Below are positions 19,862-27,620 of a stretch of DNA of 64,000 nt, in pieces (position 1 is the stretch's first letter; each line of letters begins with the position of its first letter). A program made the position numbers and the translations under genes. The DNA lies in contig JARLGZ010000247.1 in NCBI GenBank assembly GCA_031292515.1, positions 104,193-168,192 on the forward strand, written 5' to 3'. The notes below the pieces were generated by a model, which was not told where the DNA came from, ran no database searches, and was given only the letters and a program-made list of their open reading frames with translations. The DNA comes from Puia sp. Its GTDB lineage: Bacteria; Bacteroidota; Bacteroidia; Chitinophagales; Chitinophagaceae.

Positions 19862-20010
19862 TCACAAATGTACGGTCAGGGCCGGGCGCTCGGAGAAAGG
19901 AACTACGGCATAAACACCTATCCCAACCCCAAGGCCCTCTTTTATTCCGTTCCTCCTTTCCGGCGGCCGGCCCAACCCGTGTGACCAGGTGGTCAATCGA
20001 TTTCTTCATC
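19862..20010 (+). promoter_or_regulatory. Dispersed structured leader, copy 3
   Basis: CAAATGTACGG…GGGCCGG…AAAGGAACTACGGCATAAA…TTTATTCCGTTCCTCCTTT…CCGGCCC; ATG at 20026. Confidence 0.7.
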
Positions 20011-20025
20011 TTTTAATCTTTTAGT

Positions 20026-20745
20026 ATGTCATTCAAATTTAAGATTCATGGTCAGTACACGATGGTCTGCGCCGCCAGTTCCGTTACCACCCTTTTCGAA
20101 ATCGTCGTTACCTCCGTCAAGGAATTCCGACCGTACTACCGTATCGTCCGAAAGTGGCAGGAAGGTACGTGGTCAGTCCTTACGGATAGATACAGATTCC
20201 CTGTGCCGAATGAACACGATCTGGCAGACTACCTGGTCTTTGCAGGCCACAACTTACCCATCAATGTCTACATCCGCGTTGGCCACTGGCGGCATATCGC
20301 CCCGTTTAATTTTCACTCCGCAGATCCGGACGCATTGAAGCTGTTCATCCAGCAACACTGTTTGAATCGGTCGCTCCCACACGAAGCCCGAATCCGGGTC
20401 TTCGATGCCCGAGGTTCCCAGGAAGACTGCATCGCGCTCTTCCCGCCAGACCGGGAGCTGTGGGGCAAAAACCTTTTCCAGGAACGGGAAGTGTTGCCGG
20501 GGATCTATTTCGCGATAGGTCAGGAAGGGGATTCGGTGCTCCATGATGGCAAGTATTGCCTGGCGATGGCTTACTGTTATAGCTCGGGGGAATCGAACTA
20601 CCGCGTACAGATTCACGGCGAAATCCTTTGCGGAGGCAAGAAGTTTGTTCGCAACCGCTACCGCTCACAGAAAGCCGCCAACAACGGACTGCTTTTTCAT
20701 GCAAACCGGTTGCACCAACTCCGAAAGGAGAGCAGTGGCAACTGA
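20026..20745 (+). CDS. Hypothetical two-domain protein (fusion equivalent of the 915 and 1330 ORFs)
   Basis: Internal similarity to the two left-end ORFs. Confidence 0.65.
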   Translation: MSFKFKIHGQYTMVCAASSVTTLFEIVVTSVKEFRPYYRIVRKWQEGTWSVLTDRYRFPVPNEHDLADYLVFAGHNLPINVYIRVGHWRHIAPFNFHSADPDALKLFIQQHCLNRSLPHEARIRVFDARGSQEDCIALFPPDRELWGKNLFQEREVLPGIYFAIGQEGDSVLHDGKYCLAMAYCYSSGESNYRVQIHGEILCGGKKFVRNRYRSQKAANNGLLFHANRLHQLRKESSGN

Positions 20746-20823
20746 TCGTTCGATGGGTCGAATGCGGGTGGCGCTTTGCGCCACCTTTTTTTATGCTGTC
20801 CACCCACCACAGGAAAAATAATC

Positions 20824-20970
20824 TCACAAGTTACGGGTTGCCGGGGAACCTTTTAACGCAAGGAACTACGGCATAAACGCAAATCCGCCCACAGACCCCC
20901 TTTTATTCCGTTCCTCCTTGGCGTCTTCCCCGCCGAACCCCTGCGAAGCGGTGAAAATATTTTTCATCGT
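20824..20970 (+). promoter_or_regulatory. Dispersed structured leader, copy 4
   Basis: ACGGGTTGCCGGGGAA…GCAAGGAACTACGGCATAAA…TTTATTCCGTTCCTCCTTGGC…TTCCCCGCCGAACCCC; ATG at 20984. Confidence 0.7.
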
Positions 20971-20983
20971 AAAATTTCTTATT

Positions 20984-21541
20984 ATGAATCACAACAGCAA
21001 GAAAGAAACTTTTGGAGAGAGGGAGGATGATCTTATGATCTACTTTAACTGGTCGGCCAATGCACTGGTGCCGGTGAATCCGGGAGCGGCTGATACTTAC
21101 TTGAAGGAGAATCGACCGGTTATCCTAAAAATTGCGCAGTTCCTATTGCAACACCTGCATTATATTCCTACTCGTGTTTACAGGGGTATTATCTTAAAGG
21201 AGCCCGTCACCGTTGTCGCGCCCAAAAAAGGGCTGGAATATCTGTCCTTTTCTGCTGATCGCAAGGTAGCCGAACACTTCGCCGATGTGAAAGGATTCGG
21301 TAGTGACGTTGTTAATGTCGCCGCTCAATTAGGTACACATGGCTATGTAATAGAATATTCTCCCAAGATCAGCGAGGTACTGTTTCACTACCACTTGCTT
21401 TCTCGTTTTCCCTATGCGCAAGCCTTCAACTCGCTAGGCATCGATGGACACCAAGAAGTGGAATTTTTAAAGTCTCAGCAAGAGATAATGATTCTCCAGC
21501 CCCAAGATCCATTCACGACTATAACAAAGCAAGGGAAATAG
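20984..21541 (+). CDS. Putative R-S-E type ADP-ribosyltransferase-fold protein
   Basis: RVYRGI (R), YLSFSADRKVAEHFAD (S-x-S) and QEVEF (E-x-E) appear in the ART order. Confidence 0.6.
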   Translation: MNHNSKKETFGEREDDLMIYFNWSANALVPVNPGAADTYLKENRPVILKIAQFLLQHLHYIPTRVYRGIILKEPVTVVAPKKGLEYLSFSADRKVAEHFADVKGFGSDVVNVAAQLGTHGYVIEYSPKISEVLFHYHLLSRFPYAQAFNSLGIDGHQEVEFLKSQQEIMILQPQDPFTTITKQGK

Positions 21542-21863
21542 GATTCGAGGCCGTCTTCTAACTAGGAGACGGCCTTACAAGCCATATATTTTTTAGTTGA
21601 TTATCCGGAGGTTCTGGCCTCTTTACAGACAACCGGAGATAAAAGTAAATCCCCAAATCCACGGTGCCGTCGCTCGCGCCCCAGGGAACGATGGCCCGAG
21701 CGATTCATCCACAGTGATCGTGCCGGATTCGTTGAGTGGCATTGCCACGAAGGTCCGGGCTGATTGTAAAACGACTATTTCGGGGCAAGCCTGAACGCAC
21801 GTTTTTTTTGTTTTAACCGCGGGGGATCCGCGGACTGTTTTATCTGACGCATCGGATTCAAAC

Positions 21864-22103
21864 GGCTGGGCGTTGAAAACCGGGAGGGCGGATCGAACGC
21901 CACCCGGTTTGAAACAATGGCGACGGTGCTACTAGCAGCGGTGGGGGAAAAAAGGGTCACAAATTTACGGGTTAGTCGGAATCGTAGAGCAAGGAACTAC
22001 GGCATAAAAACACAAGGCCCCCCACAAAGCCCTCTTTTATATTCCGTTCCTCCTTGCAACGTTCCGGCTGAACCCGTGCCCAGGGTGAAATTTTTTCACC
22101 TTT
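21864..22103 (+). repeat. ~240-bp near-identical direct repeat, copy A
   Basis: GGCTGGGCG(T/C)TGAAAACCGGGAGGGCGGATCGAACG… through the structured leader; matches 24093..24331 with a few substitutions. Confidence 0.9.
21957..22100 (+). promoter_or_regulatory. Dispersed structured leader, copy 5
   Basis: CAAATTTACGGGTTAGTCGGAA…GCAAGGAACTACGGCATAAA…TTTATATTCCGTTCCTCCTTGC…TTCCGGCTGAACCCGT; ATG at 22119. Confidence 0.8.
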
Positions 22104-22118
22104 TAATCTTTATTTATT

Positions 22119-22490
22119 ATGGACCAGCTACTCTTCCAGCGCATGTTCGACTTCCTGATCAGAAAAATTCGAATCGCTTCCCAATTCATCCGCGATTTTC
22201 GTTATCAGCTCCGCTGCGAAATCGCCAACGAACATCTGCTCAGCACCGATACGGTTGAATTCTACGCAATGGAACCCATCCTGCGACGCTACGGCAATGA
22301 GGCGCTCCACCTGCAGGGAGATGCTCTTGAATCCTATGTCACCGAAACTGCTTGGCAACGCAACCGACCCCTACAGGAGATTTATGAATTTCAACGGTGG
22401 TATTATGATCACTACGTGCCCCGTTCCTTTAAAAAGCAACTGCGCAAAGGGTACCTGAAGCGAATGCTTCAACAATTCTTCTACGCTTAG
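22119..22490 (+). CDS. Hypothetical protein (123 aa) downstream of structured leader copy 5
   Basis: Intact ORF starting 18 nt after the leader, followed by a terminator-like hairpin. Confidence 0.65.
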   Translation: MDQLLFQRMFDFLIRKIRIASQFIRDFRYQLRCEIANEHLLSTDTVEFYAMEPILRRYGNEALHLQGDALESYVTETAWQRNRPLQEIYEFQRWYYDHYVPRSFKKQLRKGYLKRMLQQFFYA

Positions 22491-22555
22491 TCATCCCCAA
22501 ACGCCGGCCTAACAGGTCGGCGTTTTTTTATTTCTTAACCTTTTAATTACTTTTT

Positions 22556-23221
22556 ATGCCTTACAGAGAAATTTGGATTCCCAACGAACTATTCCTCGAA
22601 CACAATGGCGTTTGCATTTACCTGACGTATAAAAACGACGAACAGGAAGTCCTAGACTATCACTTCGGAACCGCTTCCGATACGAAAGTGAGCAACGACG
22701 ACGAAACACTTTTCGATATTCGGGACCTGTCCAATTGGCCCGGCGAAACCCAGGGCGCTAATATGGACATCCTGATTCGATCGGTACTCATCGAAGCAAT
22801 TGAACTGGGTCTGTTAAATGACTGTTTCCTGGCAGCCATCGGAAGACAAGGTGACCTGGAAAATGCCGAGTACTGCAAACCCGTTGATCGCCGGGAATTT
22901 CATGCAAAGGAATTTACCCGTCTTCTATCTACCATCCACCTGACGCTGCTTTACCGGATTGAAGCATTGTTTCGATCAATGGATCCGGCCGCCGGCGTCC
23001 CGACCCCGCTCGCCCATCCGGTTCCCTACGAGGGATGCGAAGATTACGAGATCCATTCCTTAATCGACTGCCCAATCGGATCGGGTTACCATGTTGGTTT
23101 GTCGTATTTGCAATCGATCGACGGTTTCCCACATCCCGAACAGTGGTTTGTGGAAAGTCTACCCAACGACGTGTTGGTGTTGTTGTTGCAATCGCTGGAA
23201 CAACAGTTGTCGGAGGACTGA
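22556..23221 (+). CDS. Hypothetical protein (221 aa)
   Basis: Intact ORF; no family recognised. Confidence 0.6.
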   Translation: MPYREIWIPNELFLEHNGVCIYLTYKNDEQEVLDYHFGTASDTKVSNDDETLFDIRDLSNWPGETQGANMDILIRSVLIEAIELGLLNDCFLAAIGRQGDLENAEYCKPVDRREFHAKEFTRLLSTIHLTLLYRIEALFRSMDPAAGVPTPLAHPVPYEGCEDYEIHSLIDCPIGSGYHVGLSYLQSIDGFPHPEQWFVESLPNDVLVLLLQSLEQQLSED

Positions 23222-23379
23222 CACTTCTGAGGGCCGGGGGATTCCTCTCCTGGCTTTTTCACTTTCATAGCAACATCTTCTACCTTCGGCAGGCACCTCG
23301 TACTTGCTCACTTCTCAATGCAAATGCTGCCGCCTTGCGTTCCGCATTCCCACTCCTTGCTCAGTCATTCTTCTTCCCC

Positions 23380-23584
23380 TGAATTTACGATTGCCCGCCG
23401 TGGAAATGAAAGTTTGCACTCCACTCCGTTTCGTTCCATGCTGGAAAAAATCTCCACCCGCCTGGCTCTCTGACGCCCAAGCCAGCGGGTCGTATTTTTT
23501 CGGGCGCACCCTTGCATTTCCCTCTGGTCAATGACGTAGGGCTGGTCGCTACGGGTGAATGAATGAGGCACTCTGCCGATTTCG
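23380..23584 (+). promoter_or_regulatory. SSB leader, copy B
   Basis: Conserved 3' 45 nt with 14383..14427; upstream arms ATTGCCC…GGAAATG and GCATTTCC…GGTCAAT can pair. Confidence 0.6.
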
Positions 23585-23614
23585 CATTAAATCACTTTAC
23601 AAAAAAATCAATTT

Positions 23615-23992
23615 ATGGAACAGATCAAAGGAATCGTTGTCGCCAATGCAACTGTCAATGATGTCAAAGAAACCACCGTTGTCAACTTCAGGATCGCCGA
23701 AAACAGAAAGTACAAAGACAGGCAGGGTAATCTGCAGGAAGCTACCCGGTTTTTTGATTGCGCGTGGTGGGGCGTTGATTCGGTTGCAAAACACCTTACC
23801 AAAGGCAAACTCGTCTTCATCGAAGGGTTCATTAATGCAAGGGCCTATATCAAGAAGGACACCGACGAGGCAGTTGCGCAGTTGACCTTGAAAGTAACCC
23901 GTTTGCAGATGTTCGATATTGTCAAAAAGGGAGCAGCCACCGATGGCGCGGACAAAGAGTTCGTGGCACCGGATGACGATCGTCCGTTTTAG
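23615..23992 (+). CDS. ssb: Second single-stranded DNA-binding protein
   Basis: MEQIKGIVVANATVNDV…FFDCAWWG…LVFIEGFINARAY… with acidic tip DDDRPF. Confidence 0.88.
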   Translation: MEQIKGIVVANATVNDVKETTVVNFRIAENRKYKDRQGNLQEATRFFDCAWWGVDSVAKHLTKGKLVFIEGFINARAYIKKDTDEAVAQLTLKVTRLQMFDIVKKGAATDGADKEFVAPDDDRPF

Positions 23993-24092
23993 CATGCGTG
24001 ACGTGCGTCTCGAGAACAACCCGGGACGCACTTTTTTATGTCTCAACCGCAGGAGTTCAAGGCTTATTGTTTTATCGGCTACGTCATATTAT

Positions 24093-24331
24093 GGCTGGGC
24101 GCTGAAAACCGGGAGGGCGGATCGAACGCCACCCGGTTTGAAACAATGGCGACGGTGCTACTAGCAGCGGTGGGGGAAAAAAGGGTCACAAATTTACGGG
24201 TTAGCCGGAATCGTAGAGCAAGGAACTACGGCATAAAAACACAAGGCCCCCCACAAAGCCCTCTTTTATATTCCGTTCCTCCTTGCAACGTTCCGGCTGA
24301 ACCCGTGCCCGGGGTGAAAATTTTTTCACCT
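24093..24331 (+). repeat. ~240-bp near-identical direct repeat, copy B
   Basis: Matches 21864..22103. Confidence 0.9.
24186..24330 (+). promoter_or_regulatory. Dispersed structured leader, copy 6
   Basis: As copy 5, with GCCGG in place of GTCGG in the left arm (restores Watson-Crick pairing); ATG at 24347. Confidence 0.8.
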
Positions 24332-24346
24332 TCAAATTTCCTCATT

Positions 24347-24661
24347 ATGAAAAAGCAATCCACAGACAAAAACGTCACGGCTCCCGAACAGAAAGTCAAA
24401 GGCATCAGTGAAATTATTGCCGACTACCTGACCGACTTGGGATTTACACACTACGGCACGGCCGGCCAGGGCTTGGTTTTTACAAAGCCCGTTTTTGACG
24501 CACTTCCCTCCGACTTATTCGTGCTGGTTCACGGCCCGTTCGTCAGGATCTACCTCGGCATCAAAGAGCAGGTTCAAATCCGCGCTCGGAAATTACTGCT
24601 TTGTACAGCTACCGAACTGGAGGAGGCGATTGAATCCTTGAAAAAGCAGCGCTTTCTGTAA
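24347..24661 (+). CDS. Small hypothetical protein downstream of structured leader copy 6
   Basis: MKKQSTDKNVTAPEQKVKGISEIIADYL…; followed by hairpin GCCGGCAG…CTGCCGGC. Confidence 0.65.
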   Translation: MKKQSTDKNVTAPEQKVKGISEIIADYLTDLGFTHYGTAGQGLVFTKPVFDALPSDLFVLVHGPFVRIYLGIKEQVQIRARKLLLCTATELEEAIESLKKQRFL

Positions 24662-24725
24662 AAAAGCGGCCGGCAGGTCGGGTGATCTGCCGGCCTTCTT
24701 TCATTTTATATTAAAACTAAAATAT

Positions 24726-25178
24726 ATGGAAAATGTTAAGCGACCTTCCGACACTTTAATTAAATGTGCTACCAACGTGTTTCTCGCGATGGCCTACCGT
24801 GAATCCATCTTGGCGATCGTCACCGATCTCCAGCAACAGGTGCTGCAGGAGCGTGCCTTCAACGTTACCGATTCCGGCCAGCGAATCCACCAGGACAATC
24901 TCACCTTTATGCTCGACGACAACGAATTCAACATCTACCTTTCCAATCTTCACCAACGGTACCTTGCGGCAGGCTTCCAAGTGGCCTTTGGTGAATGCCC
25001 ACTTGATGGCGCTCACTTCTTGCTACGTCAAACAAGAAAAAAGTTGATTGATGCCAGTAAAGAGCTCAACCTGCCCCACGATATCCAACTGATCAATCGC
25101 TCGGAGAAATTCATATCCGCCTACGTCGAGATTCTTCTTCGGTTTTTGGTTCCCTTCGTTAACGCGACCCTAAAATAG
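24726..25178 (+). CDS. Hypothetical protein (150 aa)
   Basis: Intact ORF. Confidence 0.55.
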   Translation: MENVKRPSDTLIKCATNVFLAMAYRESILAIVTDLQQQVLQERAFNVTDSGQRIHQDNLTFMLDDNEFNIYLSNLHQRYLAAGFQVAFGECPLDGAHFLLRQTRKKLIDASKELNLPHDIQLINRSEKFISAYVEILLRFLVPFVNATLK

Positions 25179-25302
25179 AAATACGGACCTTCATCGAAGC
25201 GCCCCCTCTATCTGTAAATCTTATTGCCTGGACAACAAACCGGAGGTTTTGAAGAAAATACCGGCTGCGCGCCGCCTCCCGCCGCAGGCTGCCCGCTTAC
25301 CT

Positions 25303-25340
25303 ATTTCCTGCCAGGGTCTTCGAAAACCCTGGCAGGAAAT
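25303..25340. repeat. Perfect 14-bp-arm inverted repeat
   Basis: ATTTCCTGCCAGGG-tcttcgaaaa-CCCTGGCAGGAAAT. Confidence 0.85.
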
Positions 25341-25528
25341 GTTGTTGCCCCGTTTCCGTCAGATAGGTCAGCACGGCCATACGCACGACCTGGAAGAGGA
25401 AAAGCAGGTCCAAGTAAATTGGTCAAAAAAATTCATTTAATTGGAATAACTACTCGCCTGACTTTTTTTCTGCATCTCATTAAACGATAGCCACACATGG
25501 CGATCAAACAGGATGCACTTTTTGCCAC

Positions 25529-26044
25529 ATGGCAGATAAGGCATTCACTTTAAACTTGATTGCTATGGGATGGATTGAAATAGGGGATTGTGAGTTTGCT
25601 TTTTGGCGGACATCGCGCGGCCTGGTAAAAGGGGCCAAAGTGGTTGTTCTACTACTTATTTTTTCCCCCCTTTTTCTGGCTGGAGTGGGCATTACCTGGC
25701 TGTTTATACCCCTCAGCGCTCCGGGCCATCAGTGGTTGATCGGTACGTTGGCAGGAGCCTTTGCCGCTTACTGGATCCTCTTTTTTTTAAAAGGGATTGT
25801 AATTGGTCTTCGGAAGAAAGGGGCTTATGCATGGATTGCCTTGTTTCTTTTTTGCGTAGCATTCGCTTGCGCACTACCCGGCATGATCATTTTTCCTTTC
25901 ATCCAATATTTCACTGGACACCATAGACTGATTAGCTATTTGGTGGATGGCTGTTTCTGTTATTATATTTATGGACAATACAATTTTCTAAACTCCCGGT
26001 TGCCTCTTTTCAAGTATCGGCCGGTTGTCGTTCAGACAACTTGA
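25529..26044 (+). CDS. Integral membrane protein (hypothetical)
   Basis: 171 aa with several hydrophobic segments; followed by AAAAGACCCTGCC…GGTAGGGTCTTTTT terminator. Confidence 0.6.
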   Translation: MADKAFTLNLIAMGWIEIGDCEFAFWRTSRGLVKGAKVVVLLLIFSPLFLAGVGITWLFIPLSAPGHQWLIGTLAGAFAAYWILFFLKGIVIGLRKKGAYAWIALFLFCVAFACALPGMIIFPFIQYFTGHHRLISYLVDGCFCYYIYGQYNFLNSRLPLFKYRPVVVQTT

Positions 26045-26229
26045 AAATCGTTTTTGATCCCTATTCTGATTAAAAGACCCTGCCAATGGTAGGGTCTTTT
26101 TCATCTCTATTCTGTTTGGAACAAGTTCAGTTTGCTTCCATCAGCGTTGCCGGAAGCCAGGGAAAATAGTCGATGCAGAAAAAAGAAGGGCTAGTCCGCC
26201 CTTCTTTCTCAAATTGTCTCTTCCCGTTT

Positions 26230-26517
26230 TCAAGCCGGATTTTTTCCTCCCGTCAGGTCCCGCGAACTTGGAATAAACTCTTCCGGGACTTCGGCCTTGG
26301 CGAGCATCTCCTTACAACAAGTCCGCAGCCCATCAATGGCGTCGGCCGGTACAATTGATTTCCCGTCTTCACTGGAAAGCCCGCGTTCGACGAGTTGACA
26401 GATGAGCAATACATCCCGCCGAGTCACTTTAAAAGATAATTTTACCGCCTCACTCATCCAGGGTGATCGAAGAACGACACCATAAAAATTCGACAATTCT
26501 TTGTTTACCATACGCAC
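26230..26517 (-). CDS. Hypothetical protein (95 aa)
   Basis: Intact minus-strand ORF between convergent terminator and an intergenic region. Confidence 0.5.
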   Translation of the reverse strand: MRMVNKELSNFYGVVLRSPWMSEAVKLSFKVTRRDVLLICQLVERGLSSEDGKSIVPADAIDGLRTCCKEMLAKAEVPEEFIPSSRDLTGGKNPA

Positions 26518-26623
26518 TTTTTTATGGTTTAAAAATTAAAACTTCCACTCAAAGATATTGTTGTCAACTTGAAACCACCTCATTAGAATTTGGTGAGGCG
26601 ATTTTTTCATGGAGCGGGCATAC

Positions 26624-26631
26624 TACATTTG
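26624..26631 (+). promoter_or_regulatory. Candidate Bacteroidota -7 element
   Basis: TACATTTG upstream of the toprim gene. Confidence 0.45.
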
Positions 26632-26669
26632 AAGGGTAAACAGATTTGTGAAATTGAAAATTGTGTAGC

Positions 26670-27581
26670 ATGAAAAATCTTAATCAGCGCATTCCTACGC
26701 GCGAAGAAGTCAATTCCATTGACATCGTTTCCTTTTTAGAAAGTATCGACGTCTATCCCACCCGGATCAGCTATCCTCATTATTGGTACAAGTCGCTTCT
26801 CTCCAAAAAAAAGACCTCCAATTTTCGTGTACAGCGAAAGTTGAATTTGTGGAACGACTTCGATCTGAACGAAGGTGGGACCCTCGTTCAATTCTGCGAG
26901 CGGTACTACAACTGCTCCGAGGAGGAAGTATTGAAAAAATTTATCGGCATCGAAAAATTGAAAGAGGTGCCTCGTGTGGCGCCTCGTTATTTTAAAAGCG
27001 ATACCTCGCAGATTTCAAATCTACAGATTCGTCCATTGGTCACACGACCTTTGCTTGCGTTTCTTTCTTCCCGACGAATTGACCATGCGATAGCCCAAAA
27101 CTTTTGCGCAGAGGCGCACTATGAGATTGGTGAAATGAAATATTATGCAATCAGTTTCGAAAACCGATCGGGAGGTTTTGAATTGCAAAACAAATTTTTT
27201 CGGGGTCAGGATGGCCCGATCGACTTCACTTTGATTGACAACAAAACAGGATTGCTTTGTGTCTTTGTCGACTTTTTAGACTTCCTATCGTTCGTGACTA
27301 TTTGCAAAGGCCAGCCTATTCCGCAGGCTGATTTTCTTATTCTCAATGAACTTGGTTTGATGGATGCATGCCAGGATGTCATTTGTAGCCATCAAAAAAC
27401 GCTGCTGTATTTTCCGAATACGCCGGCAGCTACGAAGGCCGTTCAGCGGGCGGTTTCTTGGAGTAATTCTATTGCAGATCAGCGAGCCATTTACAGCCAT
27501 TACGAGAGCGTGAACCAATGGTTATGCCAGATTGGTCATAGCCGGGAAGTCAGCCTCTTTAATGGGTTATCAACACAGTAA
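26670..27581 (+). CDS. Toprim/primase-like mobile-element protein
   Basis: N-terminus resembles the CHC2-like/toprim proteins found next to mob genes in Bacteroidota elements (…LNLWNDFDLNEGGTLVQFCERY…). Confidence 0.65.
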   Translation: MKNLNQRIPTREEVNSIDIVSFLESIDVYPTRISYPHYWYKSLLSKKKTSNFRVQRKLNLWNDFDLNEGGTLVQFCERYYNCSEEEVLKKFIGIEKLKEVPRVAPRYFKSDTSQISNLQIRPLVTRPLLAFLSSRRIDHAIAQNFCAEAHYEIGEMKYYAISFENRSGGFELQNKFFRGQDGPIDFTLIDNKTGLLCVFVDFLDFLSFVTICKGQPIPQADFLILNELGLMDACQDVICSHQKTLLYFPNTPAATKAVQRAVSWSNSIADQRAIYSHYESVNQWLCQIGHSREVSLFNGLSTQ

Positions 27582-27620
27582 ATACATGTTCAAGAACAGC
27601 CTAACCCCCGCGAATGGCTA

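Noticed and set aside
19431-20009. 192-aa - strand ORF across 19278..19565 and structured leader copy 3
   Set aside because: Covers a non-coding hairpin and an opposing small CDS; composition looks non-coding.
21917-22258. ORFs 21917..22258 and 24038..24346 sharing MATVLLAAVGEKRVTNLRVSRN… as a repeated protein domain
   Set aside because: The shared peptide is translation of the duplicated non-coding hairpin leader, not an independent protein family.
1892-24330. Interpretation of the six repeats as a CRISPR array or MITE copies
   Set aside because: Spacing is irregular (1-17 kb), all are on the same strand and directly upstream of ORFs, stems covary, and there are no obvious target-site duplications.
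1892-24330. Interpretation of the TAnnTTTG motifs as ordinary leftward dsDNA promoters
   Set aside because: Not excluded, but no leftward genes lie to the left of these motifs, and all copies precede rightward ORFs; the folded-strand reading explains orientation better.
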